Assembly (NCBI RefSeq): GCF_021462225.1
Contig: NC_061811.1
Coordinates: 4,175,163 to 4,239,162 of the forward strand
Source: Girardinichthys multiradiatus
Taxonomy: Eukaryota > Chordata > Actinopteri > Cyprinodontiformes > Goodeidae
Length of the DNA: 64,000 bases
Direction: 5' to 3'
Numbering within the stretch: position 1 is the stretch's first letter; each line of letters starts with the position of its first letter. Below the pieces are notes generated by a model. It was not told the origin of the DNA and made no database searches. It worked only from the letters and a program-made list of their open reading frames with translations. Made by a program: the position numbers and the translations under genes. Below, in pieces: positions 22,971 through 35,343 of this stretch.

Positions 22971-24425
22971 TAAAATTTCAAGCAAAGCAGTGTACGTATT
23001 GGTATGTATTGGTAAGTGTATGCCATATACATACTATATTATATACATACATCAGTGGTTGATATATGAGCTGAGGGGCTTCTCTCTGTTTGGAACTGGG
23101 TGGAAATGGCTCCCTCAGATGACTTTCAAAGATGCGGCATATGGAGAGAGAATAAAAAGTTAAGAAGTTGTAAGTACAAACAATTGTTGCAGAATTTCAT
23201 ATTCTAAAAAGTGCTCACATAGCACACCTTAACATTTTCACATTTAGTAGATTTATGAACTACGCTGGCATGACGTTCTTCAACTTAAAGATTTCTCTGC
23301 ATGTAACGCCCTCCTTATTGAAATTCAAAGAGTCAACACTGTAGTGTAGATTTGCATAATGAAAGAAACACTGAATGTGACATCTCCTTCAATTCATAAG
23401 TTTAATATTTCATTGTTCGATGGCACACCTGAGAAATGAACATATGACTGAATCAAAATGTAATGTGGAACATGCAACATGCTGAAATGTTGAAGTCAGG
23501 AGGAGGAGGAGGAGGAGGAGGAGGAAGCTGCAGTACTGCTTCAAGGAGGACAGAGTTAGATGATAATACACTGAACTGCAGTCATGTTTTATTTTAAACT
23601 CTTTAAGTTTTAATCCTGCAGCCTGTAAATAGTACATTTAATTAATGTGCATGTTGTTCGTCCTACATTTCATTGTCAATGGACCATGATGAAATAAGAA
23701 AGCAATGCCAGTATTTTTCTCATGAATTTCAATGGAACCAAATATGTTTTAGGTCCCTGAAGTCTATTAGGTTTGTCACCTACACACTCTCCAACCCTTT
23801 CACACACTTACTCTCACTTCTGCAGCATCTCCCGAACATGTGTCAAACCCTCCAGGAGCCTGCCTGGTGGAGATGTGTGCACATCCGTATGTGGGTTTTT
23901 TCCTTTTGTGCGACTTGGCCTTCCTGTACGTGTGTGTTCAGCATGACGTGGCAACCCCCTGCCCTGTTCAAACACGGCGTTGGCTGTGCAAGCAGTCTCA
24001 TTGTCAGGCTTGGCTTGCCAGTGGTACATGCTGTGCCTGGCACCCTGTGGAGGGGGAAGGAAGGAGCACAGCGGGGCCAGGCCGCCTCCAACACCTCTCC
24101 CACCGAGCCAAGGCCCCTCTGGTGGGGCTCTGAACACCACAACAGACCCTGGGAGAAATGATAATGAGGACCTAGACTGTGCAACACAAGACAGCACGTG
24201 ATGTCATCACAGGTTTTAAACCACGCACACACCAAGATGTAAACATGCAAATATAGAAACATATGTGCACATGCATGCCTGCTTGTAATGAGGCTTGTGG
24301 GGACAAACACAAACTTAGTTTACAGTTTACAGGAGGACTTTAGCACTGTGTTAGAATTAGTTAAATATACTGCCGGCCTTGTTGTCATGTACTCCTGTGC
24401 TTTGCTGTTTATCAGTTAGATGCAC
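22971..24425. other. Unassigned region with a GC-rich island at 23.8-24.2 kb
   Basis: From about 23820 to 24200 the sequence is GC-rich, with frames of 162 codons (plus, 23673-24161) and 155 and 127 codons (minus) overlapping each other. Simultaneous opening in several frames argues against any one being a gene. I see no domain. Conserved non-coding DNA is an alternative. Confidence 0.4.
23498..23525. repeat. (AGG)n microsatellite
   Basis: About nine AGG units. Confidence 0.95.
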
Positions 24426-24845
24426 TATACTGCAGAAAGTATCGCCATGAAATTGAGTGACATCCAGTTCTCCATTCATAAATGGATCCAGTCTTTGGTC
24501 CTACAGGAGTTTAAACTGTCCAGGGAAGGCTTTCCATGAGGTTAAGGAGTGTGTTCATGGAAATGTTTGAGCATTCTTCCTGTAGTGAATTTGTAAAGTC
24601 AGACAAGTGGGCCTGGTCAAAGTGTCAGCTCTAATTCATCCCAAAGGTATTCTGTTCGGTTATGGCTCATCCATGTATTCATGAACTTTGCTTTGTGCAG
24701 TGGTGCACAGTCATGTCGAGAAAGGACGTGACGATACCCAAGCTGATCCCACAAAGCTGGAAGCATGGAAATGTCCAAAAGGTCTTGGTATGCTGTAGCA
24801 TAAAGCATTAATTTCACTGGAACTAAGGGGCTGATTTGGCTTGGT
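24426..24845 (-). mobile_element. Tc1-like family D, 3' half (second copy)
   Basis: The minus-strand frame at 24617-24865 reads H-D-C-A-P-L-H-K-A-K followed by W-D-E-L-E, the region around the second catalytic aspartate of Tc1 transposases and the block after S-P-D-L-N-P. The S-P-D-L-N-P stretch itself is lost. The left end shows ACTGCAGAAAGTATCGCCAT, a decayed terminus. It is the part absent from the copy at 945-1503. Confidence 0.8.
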
Positions 24846-25424
24846 TGCGGCTTCTTGGTCATCAAGCTCTCTGAAGGTCAGTTTAGAGTTCTTTAGCAGT
24901 TCACGCTTCAAAAATATGACCCCAAGGTGAATTTGACTTAAAGAGATAGGAAATGTACACACAAAAACAGCTGGATCTTTTTTTAAACTCAAATGCTGGA
25001 TTTATGCTGTTGGGACAGAAGTTGACCAAACATTGGATCAAACATAGTGACCTGGTTCCTTGTTTTAGAGTAGAAACTAGAAGGAGCCTCTTCACTCTTC
25101 ATAGACCACAATTTAACCTCATCCACTGGATGAATCATGAAATGGTAAAATGATACATTATAATAACGTTGTTAGCACAATGTGTTAATGACTTTAGTTC
25201 ATACTACAAATGAAAGCAAGACAACACTAGCTATTTACCAGCTAGGTAGATCACATAAACTAATGCTATTAAACTATGTTTAATATTCCCACTTAAAGCA
25301 AATAATTGATCAGAAATCAGTACAGACAATATTTTATACACTGTTATGAATTTAGTATTAATTTTGCTTTTCAGATTAAGTTGAAAATAAAATGATAACA
25401 TGATGTTTTTTTATAATTATCTTT
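24846..25424. other. Unassigned AT-rich DNA
   Basis: Only short frames. Nothing was recognised. Confidence 0.45.
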
Positions 25425-25705
25425 TTTAAATAATGCACTGTAGTGAGTCCTGCGCTCAAGCAGGTAGAAGATCCCGACTTGGGATCCCAGTCAGAGCCAT
25501 TCTTTGTGAAGTTTGCATGATGTTGTCATCCATGCGTGGGTCTGAACTCCTTCCACAGTTAAAAAACACGCATGTTAGGTTAATTAGACACTCTAAATTA
25601 CTCTTAGGTCTGAGTGCATGCAAGGTTAAGTGGCCTATGTGGATCTGTGTTGCCGACTCAAATCCCTTGCCGGTTGGAGAAATGCACCAGATCCTGTAAG
25701 GATTA
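25425..25705 (+). mobile_element. V-SINE-like element, decayed (plus orientation)
   Basis: Same family as 20297-20632 in the opposite orientation: AAGTTTGCATGATGTTGTCA near 25508, CTTCCACAGTTAAAAAAC near 25550 and ATGTTAGGTTAATTAGACA near 25572. The tRNA-like B box has decayed, and the 3' part is shortened. Confidence 0.65.
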
Positions 25706-25943
25706 GGTGGATATAAAACTGATTATTAATTTTAACCAAAATGTCAACTGTTTAGTACTCTAGTTAATGGGTTATTGTTTTTAAATCACCGCTAGGTAGC
25801 CCTAATTTTAAACAATAGCCACATTAACCAATTTTGGGGGGATTAAACTATAACCTGGTATTCTGGGTCAAATCCATAACCTCAACCTGTTAAGCAGAGC
25901 TGGACTGGTCTATTTATACCTAAAAGTTGTTTAGCAAAATAAC
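25706..25943. other. Unassigned spacer and hAT target duplication
   Basis: Ends with AAAATAAC (25936-25943), the left copy of the 8-bp target duplication of the hAT element. Confidence 0.6.
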
Positions 25944-26839
25944 CAGGGGTGAAAGTGAGCCGGTACGGTCCGATACTGCGTACCACTTAAAGATTCGAAG
26001 AGGGAAGAGCGGCTGTCTGCTATGAAGCCGTCATCCAGAACCAGCTACGGCTGCAAAAATTCGCGAGCACACAAAGAAGATCATATCTGCTACCAATAGG
26101 CAGTCTAAAACACAACTTAATCTGTTTATATATATATCTTTTTTCCTCTCATTCCAAATAGTTTCTGAACTGTTCTGCTATGATGGAGTCTTGGTGCTCT
26201 TGCTTTTCTTCTCTCCCCTCGGAGCTCGAAGCTTTTATGAACGGCCAGCCTTTAAAACGAGCACCGCTACGTTTAATGTCTGTCTGCTCGCTGCTAAATA
26301 CCCCAGTTAAAAGCAAAGGGAGTGAAACTAGTTGTGTTTCATGTTATTTTGCTGAATTACAGCAACACAGTACAGCTCGAAAACATCGCTTATGACCAGA
26401 GATTTCACAAACACTACACGAGAGCGCATGCGCGCTTACCTCCAAAACAGAACAGTTGCCAGGGAGATTGGTGCATTCGATTTAATGGACTGGGAGATTT
26501 TACAAAGGTGGTGCACAGACATAAAAAACCACAGGTTGCATTAGGACAGAACGAACAATAAATCACTTACCATTTACAGGCTTAAAAAAAAAATCTCGAA
26601 AACAACCGAACTGTCAAATTTTTAATTTAAATGAAATCAAAACTTGATCACTATGCAGAGAACAATAACTTCTTTGTTCAAAAGATAAGATGGAAACTGA
26701 AGAAAAGTTATGCACCAGAAAATGGTTTATCATTGTTTCATACATGGCAGTTCTTTCAACAATTGAAAAAAAATATATATATAAACAAATTCTACATTGT
26801 CAAGTTATTCTAATTTCTGCCTTACACAGACAGCCCTCA

Positions 26840-26864
26840 GTATATATATATATATATATATATA
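26840..26864. repeat. (TA)n microsatellite
   Basis: About 12 TA units inside the hAT element, next to the LINE target site. Confidence 0.95.
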
Positions 26865-26875
26865 CTGTATATATA

Positions 26876-27579
26876 GAATCAGAATCAGAATCAGCTTTAT
26901 CGCCAAGTTCGTACATACAAACAAGGAATTTGCCTCCGGTACACTTTGCTCTTTTGTTCTGTTTTTGTATTACAGAATATACAAATTTACAATTTACAAT
27001 GTACAATATACACATATCTAATAAAAAAGGTGCATTTGCAACATCTGTATGCTGTTGTTTTGTACTCTATTGAATGTTCATCAGAGAAACAGCCTGGGGG
27101 AAGAAACTGTCTCTGTGGCGGCTGGTTTTAGTGAACAGTGCTCTGTAGCGGCGGCCTGAAGGTAAAACTCTGAACAGTTTATGTGCAGGGTGTGTGGGGT
27201 CTGCAGAGATTTTGGCAGCTCTTTTCCTGACCCTAGACCTGTATAAGTCCTGGATGGAGGGAAGGTCAGCTCTGATTATTCTCTCTGGAGTCCTGATTAT
27301 TCGTTGCAGTCTGGACCTGTCCTGTTTTGTGGATGAACCAAACCACACTGAGATGGATGAAGACAGGACAGATTGAATGATGGCAGTGGAGAAGATGACC
27401 AACAGCTCCTGTGGAAGGTTGAACTTCTTGAGTTGCCTCAGGAAGTACAGTCTCTGCTGGGCCTTCTTTCGAACAGTGTCTATGTGTGAAGACCATCTCA
27501 GGTCCTCAGAGATGGTGGTTCCTAAGAACCTGATGTGGTCCACGGCCGATACAGTGTTGTTGAGGATGGTGAGGGGGGT
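26876..27579 (-). mobile_element. LINE 3' fragment (Rex1/L2-like) nested in hAT
   Basis: Coding on the minus strand. One open frame (within 27067-27579) covers the region after the reverse-transcriptase catalytic box: F-L-G-T-T-I-S, K-K-A-Q-Q-R-L-Y-F-L-R-Q-L, S-V-W-F-G-S and L-P-S-G-R-R-Y-R. It ends in F-F-P-Q-A-V-S-L-M-N. The 3' tail is an AATCAG repeat at 26876-26895. The copy is 5'-truncated and flanked by 9-bp repeats GTATATATA (26867-26875 and 27580-27588). The frame is intact to its end, so the insertion looks comparatively young. I cannot settle between the Rex1/CR1 and L2 groups. Confidence 0.88.
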
Positions 27580-27691
27580 GTATATATATGCATGCATGCA
27601 TATATGCCCCCGGTGCCTCCCCAGCCCCCCCTCTAGCTCCGCCCCTACGTACCGGCAAGAATTTCAAACTACTTTCACCCCTGAAAATAAC

Positions 27692-29749
27692 CCAGATTCA
27701 GTATTGTTTTTAGCCCAGCAGAGAAACCTGTAATGACTGCAAGCATGTGAAAGGAAAGTTTAGGACACATATTAGATGAACTGAAAATGTGACAGACAGA
27801 GTTAAATGTCATATTCCACCCACAACGGATGAAAAATAGCCACCTGGCTCATTCTGGGGCATTTACAGCAAAGTCAATTAATGTACATTGTCCCTGCAAA
27901 ATAAATAAAAAGAAAAGAAAATAGGAAAAAAAATTGACTTGTTCTGGAGACTTGGAGACTAGGATTATTTTATCATCACTAATCTGTTTCTCAAACAAGG
28001 AGTACAACCTGAACACAAACCAAAACCAAAGGAGTCAGGTGTCAACATAAAGTGCTGATCAAATTCCTCTGAGCTGATGTGTGCTTACAGCTCCAGTGGG
28101 AACTGTCAGGGTTGTAAATATAAACCACTGCATGCATGTTTGACTGAGATGTTAAAGATGAGAGGGGATGGCAATTGGATTAAATTGTGTGTGGCAGCTC
28201 ACTGTAGGGAGGTAATTAGGGACAAACATTGAGACGCATAGTCTGATCTCTCCTGCTGGAGGTTAAGTGAAATAGGAGCTGTGAGTCCCAGCGTCCCGGC
28301 GGCACAGTGATTAGAATTTTTTTTTCTAATGCGGGGCTAATGGGATGTCAGCTGAGAGCAGAACCGTTACACAGAACCGCTCATGACAACAAGTGGAGAT
28401 CAAGCTGAATTACAGAGATAGTGGAGATAAACAAGAACCTTTTGGCTCTGTTGAAACGCACATCAGAGAGTCATGAATCCCAAGCAGTTAGATCATTTAA
28501 ATACTCCAGAATATGAGGTTAAGAACTCAGATTTGATAGCTTTTATAAATAACTGACATACAAACCAAGTTAAACACTTTAATAATCAACAAATTAAGGT
28601 ATTCACACCTATACGGATGAAAACCTCACAAATCAGCTGATTTATGAGTCACAAGAGGTAAATGAATTAAAGACAATTGTCAGTGTTTAAATTATGAAGT
28701 CCTAAGACCCACAACATTATAAAGTATTTGAAAAGAAAGCTCAATCCCCTTATAATGTCATAGAGGGCAGTAACGACTGACAGTGGACTACCAGAACAGA
28801 AGTAATCAACCAGGATCAACACAAAGAAGTGAGTTTCAAGGTGATTTGTTGACATTGCTACAACACTGTGCCTGATTAGCAAATTTCAATAGAATATGAC
28901 GTGGATTTCGAATCTTTTTCATTTAGTGTGACAAACACTTCCTTAGGATGGAGTTGAATAAGATGAAGATCAGAAACAGGCATCGTTTCAGTTGCGGAGA
29001 TTTCAGCCTTTTACTGTATGTTTGAGCAAGAAAACAACGGATGATCTACAAACCATGATGTATGCTAACATGGATGGCCGGGCTACAGCAAACAATGATG
29101 AGAATAATGATGGTCTTCAGAACTCAAACTGGTATAAATCTGTCCAAGTTCCTCATTGAAGTGTTCACCTGATAAAACCTGTATTCTGCTGATATCTCCC
29201 CACCTTAGGTTACATGACAGGCCAGTAAATCAGTCATGCAAATGGCATTAATATCCACTACATACACAGAGCGGAGGACTTAGTTTTGTGACTAGTGCCT
29301 TGCTGTAAATGTTCACGTTTACTATCTTTGTCGTAATTAATAATGTACTGTGGATCATGTTTACTGCTTAGACCTGCTATACTATACAATATTTTTATTA
29401 AGTCAATAAAACCGAGAAGCAAACCAAAAAGCAATGGCCAATCTACAGATCAGGAAAATAAGTTACTAGTATTCATATTTCACACTGCTGGATCAGGTTG
29501 TAACTTGACCTTTAAAAAGCAAGAAACTTGAGCAAGAGACAAAACATATAAGGCAAAATATTTAAAATGACGTTTAAATTAAAACATGCTGTTTATCAGC
29601 TGATGAAAGGTTTAAGCCGTCTAGCCCCAAAGACAAACTAAATGTTCCAGTAAGCTGGTGGGAAAGTTGCTCTATATAGTAAAGATGGCTCCATGAAGGG
29701 CATCCATGGTTTGAAACCGACGCCTGGTTTTTTTAGCTGCCATTCACAA
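27692..29749. other. Unassigned DNA with a homeodomain-site-rich patch
   Basis: No repeat family was recognised. The patch at 28190-28450 holds several TAAT-core sites (GGTAATTAGGG, TCTAATGCGGGGCTAATGGG) in moderately GC-rich DNA and could be conserved regulatory sequence. No frame of note. Confidence 0.4.
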
Positions 29750-30014
29750 CAGTGGCTCAGGTGGTAGGTGTTCGTCCCGAAAGTGGTGGGTTGCCGGTTG
29801 GAACCCCCGTTCTGTCCATGCCTGCTGATGGTGGTCAGAGGGTCTGGTGGCGCTGATTGTATGGCAACCCAACTTCTGTCAGTCTGCCCTACGATAGCTT
29901 TAGCTACAATGGAGCCTACCACTGTCAGTGTGTGAATGGGTGGATGACTGATTGTAGTGGAAAGGGTTTTGGAGTGCTCAGACTTAATAAAGTGCAGACC
30001 ATTTACCATTCAAC
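29750..30014 (+). mobile_element. tRNA-headed SINE (copy 1)
   Basis: The head shows a pol III A-box-like TGGCTCAGGTGGTAG (29753) and a B-box-like GGTTGGAACCC (29797). The body has GTGTGAATGGGTGGATGACT near 29931, and the copy ends in AAAGTGCAGACCATTTACCA. The same body and end occur at 34495-34766, which confirms a dispersed family. Confidence 0.75.
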
Positions 30015-32637
30015 CCCAAATATTTTCTTAATGGGATTTAGGTCAAGGGGACATTTACAATGGTCCAAAAGAGGGACGTTATTCCAGAGGTGTGGCCTTT
30101 GTTTTTTTGTTGTTTTCTATTTTGCTTCCCTAGAAGATGCTTTCTAATAGATATTAAGCTGTAGTCACCACCACTAAGGGCCTTCGAAAGGTATTCAAGA
30201 CAGTCCGTTGCGTCATCTGGCTCATAGCAGGTGACTTTGTTATCACTTCACTTTTTTATCCCATAATCCTCAGGATCCTTTGAGAAATTTAAATTGAATG
30301 TCTTACTTTGCAGTGAATGTCTTACTTTGCAGTGAATGTCTTACTTTGCAGTGAAGACGCATTGTGATGTTTGCTATTGCCATTAGGGGATCAAACGATT
30401 GTAAATCCTTGACAAAAAATAACATGAAAGCCAGATTTATATGCAGATTGTCTTTGATCAGCTGATGAACAACTTGTTTGAGTTTAAATGCAGGTTTAGA
30501 TTAAAAGTCTACTCTGTTTTTTTTTTACCTTGCTTATGTTTCTGTTTTCTCTATTTTTAAGGTCTGCTTACAATCTGGTTACGATTTACCAGCATGAATT
30601 ATAAATACCCAATGAGTATTTTTTACTTTTTCTCTGGTTTAGGGTTTTGATCAGGACTGTAAATTAGTTTTATCTAAGTGTAAATACAGCTTTGATCTCT
30701 CCTGACATTTAAACATTTGCTTCAGTATTTTCCATGAATATTTCTATTAATAAGTTTAATTTCTGAAGAGGACCCTTAAGACTCAACGATTGTTGAGTCA
30801 GGACCCCAACTTTAGGCATCTCAGATATAGGGTGTATGCTTGTGGGGGTTGGCATGGTGGGCCAAACTGGTTTGACTGGACCTGTTGTAACTCTTTCTGC
30901 TTGATACATTTTATTGGTGGTTGTGGCAGATGATGGGGAAGTTTTACTGATTCCTGCAGGGTATCTGGTTAAAAATTCAATTTGACCTCCCAAAACATTT
31001 GGTTTGTATAACAACTTAGCTTGAAAGGATCACTGAGGATTTTTGATTTGATCTATTTGATTTCATTTGATTTGTTTCATTCATTACAAATAAAACAAAT
31101 ATGTCAGGTTATGTATGTATAAAAACAGAACAATAAATGAAAATGGGTAGAAAGAACATTTCTTATATGGTTTCATAATCAAATACAATCATTTCATGAA
31201 CTGAGATCCTTTTCACGAAGCGCTTCCACATTCTTTTGTTGCCAAATTATACAGAAACCTATGCAGTGTTTTCAAGTACAGCATTAAGTTTATGCGGCAG
31301 CTGTACAAACTCCAATGAAGAACAAACAGTAAAGACAGAGTAAGCAAACACAGAGAAGAACACAAGGGTTTGCTTAGCGATACTACGTTCTTCCATGATG
31401 TATCCAAGTAATGTAGACAAAATGGACTTTGGTTTTTTTATAGATATTTTTCATCCAGTTAAACAACGATTTACAACTGAACATTGAAACAACTTGAAAA
31501 ACGCCTGAAGCCTTTTGGTTTTTAGAGAAGCAAAATATGTGTTATGAATTTGATTGATTTTTAATGTGAAATTTGGTGAGTGAGTTAAAAAAAAACACAG
31601 TCAGCATTAGTTGCTGATGTGTTCCCTTTACTGTGGTTTCCCTCCATCATTAGCTGTCCCACAGACCACTTCTAACTGCAGGTCTGTTTCTATTCCTTAG
31701 CCTTTATGATTTTTTTTGTGTCCCTCCACTCGGGCCCCAACCTTCATTAGCATATTTGATCAACCTCTGGTGAGGATTAAATAGCGTCCCTTGTTGCTGG
31801 TTTCAGACAGGGTCTGTGGTTGAAACTACAACAATAGCAGCACAACCTGACTGCCAGCCCCTGATGATGAAACAACGGGGGAAACAAAAGCAGCCCCAAG
31901 AGCTGCAGATGTTGATGCTTGAAGCTGTTTGTTGTGTGGAGGTGGTGTGTTTGTGTCTGTGTGAATAAGCATTGTGTGTGGCTGTATGCACACATATATT
32001 TACTTATTAATGTGTGTCTGTGTGTGTATATGTTTCTGCATGCCTGCATGTCCTGTGGCTATGAGGAACCCAGCTGGGAGGAAGAGTGAGTGTATTCATC
32101 CTGACTCTCAGGGGCTGGGGGCCACACAGGTACCCAGCAATGGGATGAAAGGCTGCTCTGCAGATGTCACCCGCTGGGGTTCAGTGGCCCAGCCAGCAAA
32201 TGTCATGTTTGGCAGCTGGCACGCTGCTGCTCTCCCACCAGTTGTTGGCAGGGACGTCTTCTAAAGGATGCTAGGAGTGGGATGGGACCAACATTAAAGA
32301 GAGTTCCTGGCTCCTGTCTGTCATACAACATTAAGCTTGTTTTGTTTCCTGCTTCTCTTGGGCAGTTAACACATTTACTCTCCCTCAAACTTTCCCTGTT
32401 TCACCTTCTTCTCACGCAGTCTTAACACATGCATAGATTTCTGCACGCAGGAATTATCTTATTTTCTCCTAAGTTCTAACCATTTCTCAAATTTTGACCT
32501 CAAGCTAATTGTCGTTTCCTTTTTTTCTAACATATGGTTGCTACATGTCAAAGGTCCTTCAACCCACCAGTATTTTGGAGATCCTCCTGCTGCCCCACAG
32601 CAGAGCTCTGTAAGGTTACTTCTACACTGAAATTCAT
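30015..32637. other. Unassigned DNA
   Basis: Contains a 19-bp triple repeat (30295-30351) and, at 31610-32260, a GC-richer patch with TTAGC and TAAT motifs and open frames on both strands. No gene or family was recognised. Confidence 0.4.
30295..30351. repeat. 19-bp tandem repeat, three copies
   Basis: TGAATGTCTTACTTTGCAG occurs three times in a row without a mismatch. Confidence 0.95.
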
Positions 32638-33726
32638 TTCAATTTCAATTCAGTTTATTTATATAGTGCCAATTCACAACTCGTGTTGTCTCAAGGCACT
32701 TCACAACAGTCAGGTTCATACATTCCAATTAATCCTAACCATTGAACAGTGCAGTCAGATTCAGTTATTTATTCAAATTGGATAAAACATTTTGTTATCT
32801 AAGGAAACCCAGCAGGTTGCATCGAGTCAGAGACTTGTAGCAGTCACTCCTGGATGAGCATGTAGAGACAGTGGACAGTCACTGGCGTTGACTTTGCAGC
32901 AATCCCTCATACTGAGCATGCATGTAGCGACAGTGGAGAGGAAAAACTCCCTTTTAACAGGAAGAAACCTCCAGCAGAACGAGGCTCAGTGTGAGCGGCC
33001 ATCTGCCATGACCGACTAGGGGTTTGAGAGAACAGAGGAGACACACAAAGAGAACAAAGAAGCACTGATCCAGGAGTACTTTCTATGGGAAGGAAAAGTA
33101 AATGTTAATGGATGTAGCTCCTTTAGTCGTTTCATCTAGAAAGAAAGAACAGATAAACTCTGAGCCAGTTTTCAAGGTTAGAGTCTGAAAGAGAGCACAT
33201 AGAGTTAGTCACAGTAGCAGCAAATAATGCAAAATTGGAGAGTAGTGTGAGAATGTAGCGAAGAGGGTGAAAGTGGTCATTATGTCCTCCAGCAGCCTAA
33301 GCTTATAGCAGCATAACTACAGAGATAGCTCAGGATAACCTAAGCCAGTCTAACTATAAGCTTTATCAAAAAGGAAAGTTTGAAGCCTAGCCTTAAAAGT
33401 AGACAGGGTGTCTGCCTCACAGACTAAAACTGGGAGCTGGTTCCACAGGAGAGGAGCCTGATAACTAAAGGATCTGCCTCCCATTCTACTTCTAGAGACT
33501 CTAGGAACCACCAGTAAACCTGCAGTCTGAGAACGAAGAGCTCTGTTAGGAACATATGGACCAATCAGATCTCTGATGTATGATGGAGCTAGATCATTAA
33601 GGGCTTTATATGTGAGGAGGAGAATTTTAAATTCTATTCTGGCTTTAACAGGGAGCCAATGAAGGGAAGCTAAAATAGGAGAAATATGATCTCTCTTTTT
33701 AATTTTCATCAGAACTCTGAAACCAC
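32638..33726 (-). mobile_element. L2-type LINE, 3' end with long 3' UTR
   Basis: Coding on the minus strand. The frame 33350-33726 carries the C-terminal block of L2 polyproteins: H-I-S-P-I-L-A-S-L-H-W-L-P-V, F-K-I-L-L-L-T-Y-K-A-L and F-S-Y-Q-A-P-L-L-W-N. It is followed by about 0.7 kb of 3' UTR ending at the plus-strand left border in AATTCAGTTTATTTATATAG. 5' truncation occurred within the reverse-transcriptase C-terminal region. The frame is intact. Confidence 0.88.
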
Positions 33727-34494
33727 CCCCAATTTGACCAAATACCACACAACTGCACATCAAGATGCATAGAGGCACATGGAAGAAAGTTTTTGTTTAC
33801 AGTCGCAACATAGGATGAAATATTTGATGATCTTTTCTTTCTGGTAAATGGGGTATACAGCACATAAAAAATTGTATCAATGCAATGTAATTAAAGAGAT
33901 AGAAGTGTGCATGAGAGAGTCAAGGGGTTGAGGGAATGGGCTTTTTTTTCCTGCTTGCCACTGAGTCAAACCCTTGGCAGTGATAACACTGCTGCAGTTG
34001 TTGGCCTTTGTGTTCATTCCCTCCAGACTACTCATGAATCTCATTTGGGCAAATGTTAAAGGAAAGTATTAAATAAAGGTCAGTGTCTCAGTCTAATGTT
34101 GCTTTTCAACAACACATCAATCCCTCCATGATACAGCAACGGCTGAAGAGTTTATGAGCAAGTGACTGAGATAACTTTTGTAATCATCTTCTGTTGAGTC
34201 TTTAGAATAGGATTGACACATAATAAATTTAATAAAACTAATTAAAATATCATTACAGATGTCTATATTTGATATATCAGCTTTGAATTTTTGTGAGAAT
34301 GCATCATTGAGAACTTTCATGCCCAATCTCTAACAAAAACATCTTTTGTTTTTAACTATTATACTATAAAAATTATATGTTAACGACTTAAAAATATGTC
34401 ATCATCTGTGATAATGTCGCTGTATCATTACTATACAGTGAAATCATATCAGCAGTGAATAGAGATTATATAAAAGCTCTATTCAACTATACTA
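33727..34494. other. Unassigned DNA
   Basis: Short frames only. Nothing was recognised. Confidence 0.45.
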
Positions 34495-34766
34495 GCGAGA
34501 CGATGGCAGCGGTAGTGGGGGTTCTTCCTGTAACCAGTGGTTTGCCACGTAAAACCCAACTTGCCTGCTGATGATGGTCAGAGAGCACGGTGGTGCAGAT
34601 CGTATGGCTGCTTCACTTCTGTCAGTCTGCTCCAGGACAGTTGTGGTTAAAATGTAGCTCACCACTATTAGTGTGTGAATGGGTGGATGACTGATTGTAG
34701 TGGAAACTGCTTTTGGCGTCCTTGGGCTAAATAAAAGCATAATACAAGTGCATGCAATTTACCATT
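34495..34766 (+). mobile_element. tRNA-headed SINE (copy 2)
   Basis: Shares GTGTGAATGGGTGGATGACT near 34672 and the ATTTACCATT end with the copy at 29750-30014. The head is decayed, and its B box is no longer recognisable. It ends directly at the pentanucleotide satellite. Confidence 0.7.
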
Positions 34767-34852
34767 ACTATACTACACTGTACTGTACTGTACTGTACTG
34801 TACTGTACTGTACTATACTATGCTATGCTATGCTATACTATGCTATTCTACA

Positions 34853-35022
34853 GGTCCATTTCTCAAAATATTAGCATATTGTGATAAAGTTCATTATTTT
34901 CCATAATGTCATGATGAAAATTTAACATTCATATATTTTAGATTCATTGCACACTAACTGAAATATTTCAGATCTTTTATTGTCTTAATACAGATGATTT
35001 TGGCATACAGCTCATGAAAACC
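34853..35022 (+). mobile_element. Tc1-like family G terminal fragment inside the satellite
   Basis: Starts with CAGGTCCATTTCTCAAAATA and runs through ATTAGCATATTGTGATAAAG and CTCATGAAAACCCAAAATTC, the outer 170 bp of a fish Tc1-like element. The rest of the element is absent. Confidence 0.75.
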
Positions 35023-35107
35023 CAAAATTCCTATACTATACTATACTATACTATACTATACTATACTGTATTGTACTATACCGTACTGTACTGCACTGTA
35101 CTATACA

Positions 35108-35218
35108 TAGTATACATACATACATACATGCATACATACATACATACATACATACATACATACATACATGCATACATACATGCATACATACATACATACA
35201 TACATACATACATACATG
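35108..35218. repeat. (TACA)n microsatellite
   Basis: About 27 units with scattered TGCA variants. Confidence 0.95.
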
Positions 35219-35261
35219 TCTGTACTATGTATGCTGGGCTAAGTAAGTTGAAGATGTTCAG

Positions 35262-35343
35262 ATAATGTTTAGTCTTGATCAGGATGCCTCTTGGGTCCCT
35301 CCTTTTGGAAGTTTGTTGGGCCCGTCCCACCGTGAGGAGACAT
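35262..35343 (+). mobile_element. Rex3 C-terminal scrap
   Basis: The plus frame reads R-M-P-L-G-S-L-L-L-E-V and then A-R-P-T-V-R-R. This aligns residue by residue with W-M-P-P-G-R-L-P-R-E-V and A-R-P-T-G-R-R in the Rex3 copy at 55383-58373. Confidence 0.65.

Larger units (their letters stand above)
25944..27683. mobile_element. hAT-type element, non-autonomous, with nested LINE
   Basis: The ends are perfect inverted copies of CAGGGGTGAAAGT (left 25944; reverse complement ending at 27683). They are flanked by identical 8-bp direct repeats AAAATAAC at 25936-25943 and 27684-27691. An 8-bp duplication with CAGGGG ends is characteristic of hAT transposons. No transposase frame is left. The interior includes GC-rich DNA (26000-26460), a TA array and, at 26876-27579, a LINE fragment. 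Without the LINE and its target copy the element is about 1.03 kb. Confidence 0.9.

Noticed and set aside
23673..24310. 162-codon plus and 155-codon minus frames
   Set aside because: Mutually overlapping frames with no domain. Listed only as a GC-rich island.
29750..29812. tRNA gene suggested by A- and B-box-like sequences
   Set aside because: Head of a dispersed SINE with a second copy at 34495.
30295..30351. CRISPR-like repeat array
   Set aside because: The units are directly adjacent without spacers, and the DNA is vertebrate.
35014..35265. 83-codon plus-strand frame and its 84-codon minus partner
   Set aside because: Translation of the TACTA/TACA tandem repeats; low-complexity Y/T/H/I and C/M/Y/V peptides.
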